From Diplonema japonicum (Eukaryota > Euglenozoa > Diplonemea > Diplonemida > Diplonemidae), in the NCBI GenBank assembly GCA_964019335.1, contig OZ025669.1, positions 635,094 to 699,093 of the forward strand: 64,000 bases of DNA, read 5' to 3'. Of the stretch, positions 37,770 to 48,322 are shown piece by piece. The position numbers were made by a program, and so were the translations under genes. The notes under the pieces were generated by a model. That model saw nothing but the letters and a program-made list of their open reading frames with translations, did not search any database and was not told the origin of the DNA. Each line of letters starts with the position of its first letter. Positions within the stretch are counted from its first letter, which is position 1.

Positions 37770-40076
37770 TTATTTTGAGTTAAGGAGCACACTTATGTAG
37801 TATGGCAACAAGTAGGCCGAGGGATCATGCTCGCTCATTCCTTGCCCTGCTGTATCAAGCTGATACACGTTTCCATTCCATCTTTGGGTCATGGCTCGTT
37901 CATCTTGTCGCAGAAGGTCAACAGAGTAGCTGTTGGAATCACGTGCCGCTTGTGCATTGATGACGATGTCTCTTCTTTGCGAATTAGCGACCGTCCAGTC
38001 CACCCATTCCAGTGACCATTGCACAAGTTGTTCCTCGGCAGACGCCAATAGTCCAGGATCCACACCGCCCTGCCACAATTGCACCATGTAGGTCCATATA
38101 CAAGACTTGTGAGCAGCCACCAACCTCCAAGACCGACCGAGTGCCTTATCGTAATACACTGCATATTTCTGAGGAATGCTCGCCCTTACATAGAAAAAGG
38201 CACCCATTGCATAGAAGCCCAGCTCATCGTCTGAGTAGTCCTGATCTTCGGGGTACTCGATTCTCCAATTGACAAGATTGCCGAGATACCCGTTTGACAC
38301 ACCCAGGTAGTCGATGGCAGTCAGGTATGACTCGTTCTTTGTGTAATGGTAGGCAACTGACAACATGGAAATAATTTCCAACGAGTTCAAGCACCTCTCT
38401 GAGTAGTGCACGGGGTTGTCATTCAGTTGTGAAGGGTTCCAGAACCCCCATGTAGTGGGCTTACCAGTCACGTCGATGAGGTACCAATTGTTAGCCATAA
38501 TGTAGTCGACAGTCCCGAGGAGCATGTTCATGACACGTGCTCTTTCGTCAGCTGTCTCGCACACGTAGTCGTGGAAAAGGGGCAGAGCGTAGTAGTAGCC
38601 TATTACTTCATCAGAGGAGGTATCGCCTTTCCATGTCCAGTTCGTGTACCCGGGGGTTGTGCTGTTATGCCATGTACCCGAGCCTGTTGGGGTCCCTCTC
38701 GGAACAACGCTCCGAGCCATAAGCCCCCATCTCTCTGGAGGAGTAACCTTGTACAAGCGTTCTAGTGCCACAAATGATCTCCACGCTGCTTGCTTTGCCG
38801 CGGGATCAGCAGATATTTTATATCTGTAGCATTGGGAGGCTAGGTAGGTATTCGTCCACAAGCCGTCGTTGTCGGAAGGCCTGTACTCAAATGAGGACAG
38901 GTCTCCACTTCTTGCCAGGCCCACATCGTCTACCATCCCAAATCTGTTATGCCTTTGCAGCACGATGTCCTCATAGACGCTTGCCTTTGCGGCAAGTGTG
39001 TAGTTAGAATGCCAAAAAATTCTAGCCAGACCATAAGTAGTAGCAATAACCATCTCCCCAGACTCCAGTGTAAGCATCGCTGTCACAGGACCATATGGCA
39101 GCCACCTCTGATTATTCAGATACCTCCATGGCGTTCGCTCTGACGCTACCTGCCCTAGACCATCCCAGGGCTGATGGCTGGACTCCAGAGAAGGGATGAT
39201 TGTTTGAAGATTTCCTTCATATGTTGCAACGCCAAGAGTGCCACCAAACCACACTCTTCCTTGTTTCGAAATGGCTGATGTTGTAAAGTTCGCGACAGGG
39301 AGCCCCTCCAAAAAACCAACTCTCCAGATGCTGTAAGCGTCACTTGAATCGAATTCTATAACATTCAGCCCTGTCGCGCTCCCAATCCACAAAGTGCGGT
39401 CTGTTTGTCTCCATCCCATTGTCGTCGTGTTGTCAACGTAGCTAGCGCAGTAGTCGTACTTCCAGATGTCCTCTTTCGTGAAGTATAGATAAAGCTTTGA
39501 AGGAGTGCCTACAGCTGCAATGCCCGATATAGTGGCAATTGAAAGTATTGGATCGGTAATGTTGTGAATGCTGTCTAATTTTGCTCCTTCGTCAGGTAGA
39601 AAAAAAGCACCCTTACCGGTGCCAATCAAGAGTCCAGTTTTACCCTTGTATACACCTTCCTCCATTGCTGTAACAGGTGGAACGGTTACAGCAGCTACTT
39701 CTTTTGTACATTTGGAGGGGCTCGTTGTGCAAGTGTAACGAGTTAATGACGAGCCAGACACTGCGGTCAACACATTCCGCTGCGTGTCAAACAGCACTCG
39801 CGAAACCGTAGCAAACGGGGGCAACCCTTGTACAGGGACGAGCTGAGTCTTGTTTCGGATCTCAAATAAGAGAACCTCACCAACTTTGTTTGTTCCCAGT
39901 GTCCACACGACCCCTTGTGTCGGTTCAAGTAACTGTTTCACGCCCATCAGGTCTAACACATCCCAACCATAAACATAAGGGAGAGGCACCTTATGTACAA
40001 GGTTATATCTATCAGAGTACCATTGATCAAAATTTTGACTTGTAGAGAGAGCACACACGAGTAGAACAGCGAGCAT
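37770..40076 (-). CDS. Secreted beta-propeller plus six-hairpin glycosidase-like protein
   Basis: A 768-aa protein. The N-terminus MLAVLLVCALSTSQ looks like a short signal peptide. Residues about 30-390 contain repeated short beta motifs and Asp-box-like turns (TLWIGSATGLNVIEF, GRVWFGGTLGVATYEG), typical of two-component-sensor-type or sialidase-like propellers. Residues about 400-765 are helix-rich with SLEIISMLSVAYHYTKNESYL and DDELGFYAMGAFFY, resembling an alpha/alpha six-hairpin glycosidase toroid. N-glycosylation sequons (NST, NWT, NES) are frequent, which supports export. A polysaccharide lyase or hydrolase role is plausible. The catalytic residues cannot be named from sequence alone. 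Confidence 0.65.
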   Translation of the reverse strand: MLAVLLVCALSTSQNFDQWYSDRYNLVHKVPLPYVYGWDVLDLMGVKQLLEPTQGVVWTLGTNKVGEVLLFEIRNKTQLVPVQGLPPFATVSRVLFDTQRNVLTAVSGSSLTRYTCTTSPSKCTKEVAAVTVPPVTAMEEGVYKGKTGLLIGTGKGAFFLPDEGAKLDSIHNITDPILSIATISGIAAVGTPSKLYLYFTKEDIWKYDYCASYVDNTTTMGWRQTDRTLWIGSATGLNVIEFDSSDAYSIWRVGFLEGLPVANFTTSAISKQGRVWFGGTLGVATYEGNLQTIIPSLESSHQPWDGLGQVASERTPWRYLNNQRWLPYGPVTAMLTLESGEMVIATTYGLARIFWHSNYTLAAKASVYEDIVLQRHNRFGMVDDVGLARSGDLSSFEYRPSDNDGLWTNTYLASQCYRYKISADPAAKQAAWRSFVALERLYKVTPPERWGLMARSVVPRGTPTGSGTWHNSTTPGYTNWTWKGDTSSDEVIGYYYALPLFHDYVCETADERARVMNMLLGTVDYIMANNWYLIDVTGKPTTWGFWNPSQLNDNPVHYSERCLNSLEIISMLSVAYHYTKNESYLTAIDYLGVSNGYLGNLVNWRIEYPEDQDYSDDELGFYAMGAFFYVRASIPQKYAVYYDKALGRSWRLVAAHKSCIWTYMVQLWQGGVDPGLLASAEEQLVQWSLEWVDWTVANSQRRDIVINAQAARDSNSYSVDLLRQDERAMTQRWNGNVYQLDTAGQGMSEHDPSAYLLPYYISVLLNSK

Positions 40077-40155
40077 TTTTTTCTAGACCTGGGGGCGTTT
40101 TTTGTTCCTTTTTTTCTTACAATATAACGTGGTGACACTGAAGAATATTAATGTG

Positions 40156-41244
40156 CTAAGACCATGCTTCAACACGCACAAAGTCAAGCTCAAGAGCTTC
40201 TTTTGCCGTTAGACGTTTCACGGGATTGGGATTAAGGAGGGCTTCAATGAGTTCGAGAAACTCGTTTCTTTGGGAAATTCGATCAAAGAGCGGAGAACAT
40301 TGTTCTGACAGCGAACGCAGACCAGAAAGACGAGACCTTTCTGCACTAGAAGAAGTGTGGTCGGGCCAGCGCACACGGCCTTTGGAGTCGAACATAGAGA
40401 GTGTACGTGTGAGGGAAAACGGCAGCGTGCCTGTCAGCCTTTCGATCATGGCCACATGTTCAATGTTCTTGTCGGTGTCGAAAACGAAGTTTCCGGTAAG
40501 AAGCTCAACGAACAAGCAGCCAATGGACCAGATGTCAGCAGGCATAGACCATTCACCCTCCGTGACCATCACCTCGGGGGCACGATAGTTCCTCGTTTGT
40601 ATTGTGGGACCTTTTGGTTCGTTGTCGTACTGCGCAGATCCATAGTCAATCAGAACTATTTCATAACTCAAAGGCGATACGAAACCGTTGGAGTACTTCA
40701 TCATGCGTGGGTCCTTCAGCAAGATGTTTTCAGGCTTGATGTCTGTGTGGATTATCCGTAGGGAGTGCAAGAAAGACATCGCTTTCAGGACGTAGTAAGC
40801 AATACCGCGTATAGCCTCAGACGTGTAGGGGGTGTGGTCATTTCCCGACAGCAGTGCATATAGTGAAGGGCCGTAGTGAGGGAAGACCATGCAGTAGTGC
40901 CCGTTTTCACTGAACTGATCGAGTAATGGTGGGAAAGCTTGGTAGTTCCTTGTGTTTGCTCGTTGTATATTTTTTATCATCTTTGCTTCTATCCGTGCGC
41001 TTTCGCAGTACCTTCTGATGCTGTGCACCACTTTCACTGCTACATCTTGCTGGTCTTTTCTATCGTCACAAAGAAGGACCTTTGCAAACGTCCCCTGACC
41101 CAGAAGCCGTACTACTTCATATCTTCTGTCAACAAGGACACCACGTCGCCATTGGAAGTGGCTATCTTTCGCCTCATTCGTTTTTCTTCGTGAGCTCCTA
41201 AAGCTATCATTGCTCCTATCAAGGCTTCTGCCTCTCTTGCCCAT
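40156..41244 (-). CDS. LAMMER (CLK/Doa) dual-specificity kinase
   Basis: A 362-aa kinase. The glycine loop is LLGQGTFAKVLLCDD, the catalytic loop IIHTDIKPENILL (HTD in place of HRD, as in the CLK family), and the metal motif IDYGSAQ. The activation segment is IQTRNYRAPEVM. The signature helix reads EHVAMIERLTG, a close variant of the EHLAMMERILG motif that names the family. LAMMER kinases phosphorylate SR splicing factors, which fits an organism with introns. The N-terminal 45 residues are Arg/Ser-rich. ATG 41244 was chosen because the longer frame begins with TTG; it follows a CATCACAG acceptor-like site by 8 nt. Confidence 0.9.
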   Translation of the reverse strand: MGKRGRSLDRSNDSFRSSRRKTNEAKDSHFQWRRGVLVDRRYEVVRLLGQGTFAKVLLCDDRKDQQDVAVKVVHSIRRYCESARIEAKMIKNIQRANTRNYQAFPPLLDQFSENGHYCMVFPHYGPSLYALLSGNDHTPYTSEAIRGIAYYVLKAMSFLHSLRIIHTDIKPENILLKDPRMMKYSNGFVSPLSYEIVLIDYGSAQYDNEPKGPTIQTRNYRAPEVMVTEGEWSMPADIWSIGCLFVELLTGNFVFDTDKNIEHVAMIERLTGTLPFSLTRTLSMFDSKGRVRWPDHTSSSAERSRLSGLRSLSEQCSPLFDRISQRNEFLELIEALLNPNPVKRLTAKEALELDFVRVEAWS

Positions 41245-41877
41245 TCTAACACCTGTGATGAATTTTGTGTCGGAAGATATTTTAGAACGAATAACGACCT
41301 GAGTAGAGAGGAAATATAAATGTGAGGAATGGAACAATAAACAAAAAGATGTGTGGTTTACAAGGACAGTACAATGGAAAAGAGTCTCAACAATCCGTCA
41401 TGGGGAAGTTGACGCGCATACATGCCAAGGAGCATGTACACAAGCTTCCTGTTGCGACGACTACTGCTGACTCCTTTGCCACTGGCAGTCCATACATGCC
41501 ACACACCCTAAAGAGAGTAGGTCGTTCACACGTGACGGCAACAAAAAAATAATGCTAGTTTAGATAAAAAAGCAAGGTGGTGTTCTTTTTGAACCTACCT
41601 TGCCAGCTACTTGTCCCTTGCACACCGCTTGGTTTGGAATAAAGGGAGCAGTCCCTTTATACCTTCCCAACCAGGACGAATGCACAGGAGGCGGCAGCTG
41701 TAAAGAAGTGTATGTCGCCAGGAATATTGGGAGGTCGGGCTGTACAACTGCAGATTAGACGAGGAGGTAGAAGAAGGTATGGAACAGGTGCATAGCTCCC
41801 ATGTAACTCATGAATTGTGTCATTCACGCAATGAGAAGATCAGCACCTGTTGCACAACCAGTTTCATGCCTCCCACT
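41245..41877. other. Intergenic region with three predicted hairpins
   Basis: About 630 bp with no convincing gene; a 67-codon plus-strand frame at 41,352-41,552 is unsupported. The 5' side of the LAMMER gene holds pyrimidine tracts (CCTCTCTACTCAG, minus strand, 41,299-41,335). Further right there are perfect inverted repeats: GCAAGGT/ACCTTGC with an inner GTTC/GAAC (41,572-41,603), ATAAAGGGA/TCCCTTTAT with a GCAG loop (41,639-41,660), and AACAGGTGC/GCACCTGTT (41,783-41,851) enclosing ATTGTGT/ACGCAAT. They may belong to a structured RNA or an FKBP 3' UTR. Confidence 0.5.
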
Positions 41878-42270
41878 TCAGCAACCGTCTACAGCATTGC
41901 AAGCTCTGATGCCTGCCAAGTGGATATTGAATTCACGAGTATTGCTTGGTAAGTCTTGCTTTTTGTACAGTGCATCCAAGGCTTCATAATGAACCTCTGG
42001 AGTGCATGTGACTTTTGCAGTTTCCCCAAGGGTCATGGATCTCACTGAAGTATCTAAGCACTTGTCAATACCACCCATGCCAACAGGGAAAAACCCAGAG
42101 CCTGCAACAGGTGTACCTTCCTTGTCAACACCTTCATAAACAATCCTTGCCCTCTGCCCATTGAGAGGAAAGGTGTGTCCATCACCTTCCTTCAAGGTCT
42201 GTACCTTAACACCAGGTGCTGCAACCCTTGAGGGAGCAATCTCCTTGGCATGTACCTGTGTGTTTCCCAT
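41878..42270 (-). CDS. FKBP-type peptidyl-prolyl isomerase
   Basis: A 130-aa protein starting MGNTQVHAKEIAPSRV. The FKBP pattern is clear: VQTLKEGDGHTFPLNGQRAR, then VYEGVDKEGTPV, GIDKCLDTSVRSMTLGETA and a final strand FNIHLAGI. It should catalyse cis-trans isomerisation of X-Pro bonds or act as a chaperone. Several canonical drug- and substrate-pocket aromatics seem changed (for example the usual VIxGW is GIDKC), so activity may be low. The frame upstream begins with TTG and the first ATG is 42270. This is the last host gene before the repeat zone. Confidence 0.85.
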   Translation of the reverse strand: MGNTQVHAKEIAPSRVAAPGVKVQTLKEGDGHTFPLNGQRARIVYEGVDKEGTPVAGSGFFPVGMGGIDKCLDTSVRSMTLGETAKVTCTPEVHYEALDALYKKQDLPSNTREFNIHLAGIRACNAVDGC

Positions 42271-42489
42271 TTCAAGTTGTGTATTATTAAACCTGAGTGA
42301 TGCCAAGGATAGAGTAAGATCAAAAGATAATCACAGAAATAGAAAAAATGAAGTTGTTAGCAATCAAATAGGAGTGGCATGGTTTTTTTTTTTTTTTCTT
42401 TTTTTTTCAATTTGTTGGTGGCCTTTCTTTTTCCTTCCTCCCAGAAGGGGGAGAAAAAGAAAGGAGAGGGCTTGGCTGGCCAAAAAAAA

Positions 42490-43020
42490 AAAAGATGTCT
42501 TTGAGGGAACCTGCAGTATGTGACAGGATCGCCTAACGTCAATCAACTCATCTAGTGTTTAATCCCTTCTGTCGTGGTAGTGCCTTAGGCCCGTCATAGT
42601 ATCTTTTCAGCAGCTTGGGCATGAAACCAACTAGCGAGTTGTTGAGGATGCAATGAGTTCATAACTGTTCCTCTAGGATAGGGTGGGTGACCTTCAGGGA
42701 TGCGAAGACTGGTCGAATGGAGTACCCAGTGATGGGATGGCTGTGGAGTCCTAGGGTATGCAAAGAGTGTACTGATTTCTTTGGTTCTGCTGGAATCAGG
42801 TGACTCCCCGTGCCTTTTTGGTGAATCCTGTCCAAAACTCTTAGGATTCCGCCGATTTTTCTTGCCCAGCTCGCTAGGTCTTCACCCTCCATGTGGATCC
42901 TTTCTGTTGCAATTAGGTCGACTGCAAGTTACACCTTGGACACCTGCCCACCATCCTTGCCCCACTTGAGGGCTTTCAGCCATTTGAGGATAAACGGGAT
43001 TAGACCTGGGAAGTACTTCT
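42490..43020 (-). repeat. Copy 1 of a ~500-bp decayed repeat (X1)
   Basis: The minus strand here and the plus strand at 46,650-47,175 are near-identical. Both contain a 76-78-codon open stretch starting MEGEDL and encoding ARKI, RILRVLDRIHQKG-like text, plus the same stop codon upstream (KV-stop-LAVDLIATE). The shared stop shows that copies were made after the coding sequence died. The source family is not recognised. Confidence 0.65.
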
Positions 43021-43044
43021 TCACCAGCCTCGGTGAATCCAGTC

Positions 43045-44136
43045 CAGTGTTGGTCAGTCCCGTCCCGTCCCCTAAAACGGAATACGGGCCTGGACGGGAC
43101 TCACAGGACTCCACGGGACGGGACTCGACGGGACTCACGGGACTCTCCCCAACACTGTCATTATTTTTGATAGTTTTGCAACTTTTTTTTTTTTTTTTTT
43201 TTTTCCCTTTGGAAAAAAAAAAAAAAAAAATGGGGGAAAAAAAAAGAGAAAAAAATCCTTGATTTTTTTTGACATACATGATGTGTTTACCTTTTTTTTT
43301 TCCCCCTTCTTTTTTTCTTGTCTTCTCACATTTTTTCACACACCTAAGCCAAGCTGTTGTTTCTGCTTTCCACATCAAATGTTGTATTTGGATGCAATAG
43401 AAAAGGGGAAATAATAAATAATATGTACAAGAGGAGGGTGTGTATGTTTATACAACCTGTGTAAACAGATTGGTTCCTTGCTTTCAGCGCCGTGCCCCTA
43501 ATGTGTGCAATGTACAGCTCAACCCCTGCATCGCACTGCCTGTTTGTTGCACATATTTTCATGCCCCCCACTTGAAAATAATATATAGGAGATAAATATA
43601 TGAGTTAAAGGAGGCCGGTGTTGGCAGCACCCTGCACAAGAACTGTCTACTTGATTACAGGGGGCGCACCGCAGCCGAGTTGTAGCTTCTTCTGCGTTCT
43701 GCATCGTTTCCTTAATCACCGTGGCCGGGATGTAGCTTCTTCTGCATTCCACATCATGCCCTTAATCACTGCAGTCAGGTTGTAACTTCTTGCATTCCGT
43801 GTCATTTCCTTAACCACCACGGCCGGGTTGTAGCTTCTTCTGCGTTCTGCATCGTGTCCTTAATCACCACGACCGAGTTGTAGCTTTTTGTGTTCCGTGT
43901 CATTTCCTTAATCACGATGGCCGGACGGCTGGGTTGTAGCTTCTTCTGCGTTCTGTGTCGTGTCCTTAATGTGTGTGGTGTTCAGCTCAACACCAGCCAG
44001 GGCACCCCAGGTAACCAAGATTCTGCGCTTGTGTTGTTTGCTCAGTGATGACAGATGAGGAGGTCAACAGCAAACAACACATCTGATGTTTTTCTTATAT
44101 TTTCATGTTATCCCCACCACCTGAAAAAGAAGATAA

Positions 44137-44171
<35 letters not shown>

Positions 44172-44432
44172 AACAGTCAGCACCCCCATGCACACTGAAA
44201 TTTTATTGTTTTTTTTTTTCTTTTTTTTTTTTTCTATATTGTTCACCAGGAGGTGCACATGTGACACCTGCTTTTCCCTGTGCAGCATAGTGGTACATGT
44301 TATAAAACACGTGCTGTGTTGTGCACCCTGTGTTGCATACATCATGTGTGTCGAAAATTTGCAGTGTTGGGGTGGTTTGTGGGCCAGACCTCAGACCACC
44401 AGTCTGGCCAACATTGCCCATCCAACCCTTTT

Positions 44433-44469
<37 letters not shown>

Positions 44470-44543
44470 ATTGTACTTTTCTTGCAAAGGCCTCTTTTTA
44501 ATATTTTTTTCAAAGCAGGTCTCCAAACCCCTTGACATTTTTT

Positions 44544-44579
<36 letters not shown>

Positions 44580-44875
44580 TAGTCACAACAAGGTAGTATG
44601 AGCCTTGCCTCACATCCCACCCAAACCTAGGACCTCTTTTTTTGAACCTTTGAAACCAAAAGTACCAAAAAAATGCAAGCCCCAGCCTAAATTTGGGCCT
44701 TTGTGACACAAAAAACACAAAGAAATTTTTTGGTCCCAAGAGTCCCCTGAGTCCCCTCCAGACCCCTGAGTCCCCTGAGTCCCCTGAGTCCCCTCCAGAC
44801 CCCTGAAAATTTCAGGGGACTCCTGTCCTGTCCCTTGGAGTCCCCTGAGTCCCTCAAGGGTCTGGACCAACACTG
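43045..44875. mobile_element. TIR element, copy A (1,831 bp, CAGTGTTGGTC ends)
   Basis: It begins CAGTGTTGGTC and ends GACCAACACTG, an 11-bp perfect terminal inverted repeat. It encodes no transposase. From the left end it contains GGGAC-rich short repeats, long A/T runs, a ~190-bp unique part, about six copies of a ~50-bp minisatellite, more T runs, and TCCCCTGAG repeats near the right end. The first ~112 bp are themselves bounded by CAGTGTTGG and CCAACACTG. The CAG ends resemble hAT termini. Its flanking 7-mers (TCCAGTC left, TCCTGTC right) do not match as they stand, but they do after undoing the inversion of 44,876-48,852. Confidence 0.8.
43670..43990. repeat. Minisatellite, ~50-bp unit, about six copies
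   Basis: Units share GTTGTAGCTTCTTCTGC, then a T/C-rich CTTAATCAC core and GGCCGG. The same unit, singly or in arrays, recurs at 46,380-46,500, 48,430-48,610, 49,770-50,080 (inverse strand), 51,330-51,400, 51,650-51,700, 51,860-51,900 and 51,965-52,015. Confidence 0.75.
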
Positions 44876-45780
44876 TCCTGTCTGTGAGTTCATAGTCATG
44901 TTTTGGGGGTTTAAGAACATGAACAATCGTATTCCCATGAACAACATATTTGTTCGTACTCTCTTTTCAAACAAAAGAATGAGCTTGTCTAATGTGGAAA
45001 CATCAGACTCCTTAGAGCCATTCTGCACACTTCATCTCTTGCAGCCTGTGCCACCAAGGCCATGCCAGTGGAATCAGCCTGCACCACATCTGTGGTGTCT
45101 GCAAAAGGGGCACAGACACGGATCGTGAAGTTCAGGAAACCCACGTCATCTTCACCAAGGAATTGGTACAGGGACGAAATGGAAATCATAGTTTCAACAA
45201 TTGAATTCCATCTCGTCTCTGTATAAGCCTTGATGAAGTGGATTTCGTTTGATCTAACACCATTAACCTCCTGGACGTTTCTCAGTCCAAGGGTACCACT
45301 TTGTGTTGTCCATTTCCTCACCAAGTTCTTTTTTTTTTTTTTTCTGATTTGGTGTCTTTTTAAAAAAAAAAAAAGATCAATATAACATGAAAACAAACTC
45401 TACATGGAGAGTCTGTTCCTGGCCACAAAAAACACAAAGAATACCTGAATCAGTGTTGGTGTCAGTGTTGGTGGCTGCAGTGTCAGTGTCCACAGTGTCT
45501 TGCATCTGGGTCAAGCAAAACTGCTCAGCGATCTTCTCAAGTGCACACTGCATGGTGCTGGCATTGTCTGCACAGACAGAAAAAACAAGGATTCCCCTCT
45601 TTTTTTTCTTTTTTTTTCCCACTTCTTCCCTTTTTATCCCCTTCTTTCCCTTTCTCCCCCAAACCGTTCAAAGCTCATTGATCATCTCCATGATGTGCTT
45701 TGTGATCTCTGCAGCAGTCGCTCTCACCTTCAAGAGATCAATTATCTGTGTTGTGTTTGTCCTTCAGATGATTTCCCACT
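44876..45780 (-). pseudogene. hAT-family transposase, N-terminal and central part (decayed)
   Basis: Several short minus-strand frames give hAT-like text: FSVCADNASTMQCALEKIAE (the D-N-A-S segment of the RNase H-like core) at about 45,530-45,610, TETRWNSIVETMISISSLYQ at about 45,170-45,220, and helical text up to the element edge at 44,876. Frameshifts and a T/A insertion near 45,330-45,380 break it. In the frame ending LKPPKHDYELTD the reading runs straight into the C-terminal part at 50,705 once the inversion and copy B are removed. It is a dead gene and may once have mobilised the CAG-ended elements here. Confidence 0.65.
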
Positions 45781-45984
45781 CCTAGAAAACTGCCCTCAGT
45801 TGGAAAAGAAAACTAGTTTGGCACTTTGTCTGTTTGTGCACTTATTTTACCTGATAATATTGTTAACACTCTGTATCAGGTTTTTGAAAAAACAGACCTT
45901 GCAAAAATAGCTGCACTCACCGTCTGAAAGGCTGAAGCCAAGAATGGTTCAACGGTTGAAGGTAGCACCATCAACCATCAAGAA

Positions 45985-46090
45985 GTCCAGTCTGGTCTGG
46001 TCCAGTCTGGTCAGTCTGGTCAGTCCAGTCAGTCTGGCATAATTGGGTTGAAATTCACACTGGATCTGGTCTGGTCCAGTCTAGTCCTAA
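45985..46090. repeat. CCAGTCTGGT tandem repeat
   Basis: Short irregular repeats of AGTCTGGTC. Related repeats occur at 48,800-48,850, directly beside copy B of the TIR element. Confidence 0.65.
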
Positions 46091-46640
46091 TTAGGATTCA
46101 CCCATCACTGCTCAGGGTGCTACAGTAGGGTTATTCCATGCTTTGGGATTGGCTTGGAGGGCTTGTTCCCTACCCCCATGTCAATATCACTCTTGCATGT
46201 TTCTTTTCCCTTTCATCTGCTTCTCCCTCTTTCCCCCCTTGTCAATTCACTTTTTCACTACTGCTCTCTTTGGCTTCCTTCTGTTAACTCTTCTCATCAT
46301 TTAAAACCTACCCTTACATATTTTTTGTTTACCATAGCTCACATTAGTTTCAGCCAAAGCTTGAGTCATTTCCTTGATCACCATAGCTGGGTTGTAGCTT
46401 CTTGCATTCTGCATCATTTCCTTAATCTGTGGCCAGGTTGTAGCTTCTTCTGTGTTCCGTGTTGTGTCCTTAATGTGTGTGGTGTACAGCTCAACCCCAC
46501 CTGCTTTTCCCCCGTTATAAAACATGTGCCATGTTGTGCACTGTGTTGTGCACCCTGAGTTGCATACATTGTGTGCAATGTCAGGTATGCCATATGTGCT
46601 CTGCTGGGGATTGCCCACAAAGGTCACACCCTAGACCCTA
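46091..46640. other. Gene-free repeat DNA
   Basis: Pyrimidine-rich sequence with single minisatellite units (46,380-46,500) and a fragment similar to the vicinity of 44,280-44,350 (GTTATAAAACA, TTGTGCACCCTG). I see no gene. Confidence 0.5.
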
Positions 46641-46649
46641 CAGTGGTCT

Positions 46650-47175
46650 ACAAGGCCATTTCAACCCTAGCCATCCCGTTTATCCTCAAATGGCTGAAAG
46701 CCCTCAAGTGGGGCAAGGATGGTGGGCAGGTGTCCAAGGTGTAACTTGCAGTTGACCTAATTGCAACAGAAAGGATCCACATGGAGGGTGAAGACCTAGT
46801 GAGCTGGGCAAGAAAAATCAGCAGAATCCTAAGAGTTTTGGACAGGATTCACCAAAAAGGCATGGGGAGTCACCTGATTCCAGCAGAACCTAGGAAATCA
46901 GTACACTCTTTGCATACCCTAGGGCTCCACAGCCAACCCATCACTGGGTACTCCACTTGTCCAGTCTTTGCAACCCCAAAGGTCACCCACCCTATCCTAG
47001 AGGAACAGTGATGAACTCATTGCATCCTCAACAACTCGCTAGTTGGTTTCACACCCAAGCTGCTGAAAAGATACCATGATGGCCTAAGGCACTACCACAA
47101 CAGAAGGGATCAAACACTAGATGAGTTGATTGTCATTAGGTGATCCTGTCACATACTGCAGGTTCCCTCAAAGAC
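46650..47175 (+). repeat. Copy 2 of the ~500-bp decayed repeat (X2)
   Basis: The plus-strand counterpart of 42,490-43,020, with the same 76-codon stretch from 46,781 and the same upstream stop. It lies inside the inverted segment, so before the inversion X1 and X2 were direct repeats. Confidence 0.65.
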
Positions 47176-47280
47176 ATCTTTATCTACAAGTATTTGCCAA
47201 AATAGAAGTGGGTTTTTACCTCTTCTCCTTTCCTTTTTTTTTCTTTCCCCTTTTTCTCATAAAACACTGATAAATGCAAT

Positions 47281-47440
47281 TGATAGAGGGTCCCCTAGAC
47301 CCCACCAGTCTGGCTGACACTGCCCATCCCTTTTTTTACTTTTTTTTTTTTGCTTTGTACTTTTCTTGCAAAGGCCTCTTTTTAATATTTTTTTCAAAGC
47401 AGGTCTCCAAACCCCCTGACATTTTTTAATTTTTTTTTTA
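47281..47440 (+). repeat. Fragment related to the TIR-element interior
   Basis: It carries the same order of blocks as 44,400-44,550 (CTTTTCTTGCAAAGGCC, then TTTTTCAAAGCAGGTCTCC), with long T runs. The inverse copy is at 49,190-49,330. Confidence 0.6.
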
Positions 47441-47596
47441 CAAAACCCAGGGGGGTGGGGGCAAAAAAATTTTTTTTCTAGGGATCCTCACTCAATTAGC
47501 ACCCTCAAAACAGACTTTTTTGGGAATTTTTGGCCAAAAAAAAATGGTGTGCAGCTCAACCCTAGCCAGTGCTGGCAGACATGGGGAACATGGTGG

Positions 47597-48322
47597 AACT
47601 TGGTGGAACAGGGAATTCCTTACCTAATTTTTTTCATTCTTGAACACCCAATTTGGTCCTGAAAATGGAATTCTGAACAGCCAATGGAAATTTTGACCCC
47701 ACTTGGACTGAAAAAAATCTTTCAAAAATCACTTTAGGAATTTTCCTTTGGGTCAGGTAGTCTTTTCTGACAGATTTTCTGGTTTTATTGGGGTGTCTTG
47801 TTGGGTTAGGTTATTTTTTAAAACAACCTGCCAATAAAGTACAGTAAAACAGGGGGGGGGGGGGGTAAATACAAAGAATGAGAAAAGGTAAGTTATAAAG
47901 GAAAGAAAAATGACAGATGGACCATTACTAGGCCAAGTATAGGTGCCCTTTGTGAAAAAAATCTTATTTTCTGAGGTAAAATATCACTATTCAGGTGTTT
48001 TTGACAATTTTTTTGTGAGGAAAAAAAATTCTTTGGGCACTTTTTTTTTGACCCATGACCATCTCACTTTCACTATTAGCCTTATTAAGGTCTAGAATAG
48101 GTATTTTTGAGGGGAAAAAAATTTTTTTTTTGAGAAAAAATCAATTTAAGGGTGTTTTGGCCACTTTTTTTGGGTTAAAGACATGAACAGAATGCAGAAG
48201 AAGCTGCACATTTTACCTAATAAAATAGCTCATTATGCTGCCATCAACTAGTTTTTAGTCTTGACAATAATATTTAAGTTAAAACAAAAAAAAAGGTAAG
48301 GAATTCCCTGTTCCACCAAGTT
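47597..48322. mobile_element. 726-bp element with perfect 29-bp inverted ends
   Basis: Positions 47,597-47,625 begin AACTTGGTGGAACAGGGAAT and are the exact reverse complement of 48,294-48,322. The interior is A/T-rich with many poly-A/T runs and no ORF. It is MITE-like. I could not fix the outer ends or a target duplication, because similar but imperfect sequence extends further out. Confidence 0.6.

Noticed and set aside
41352-41552. 67-codon plus-strand ORF
   Set aside because: It is on the opposite strand to all host genes, with no recognisable motif and no acceptor-like site; likely chance.
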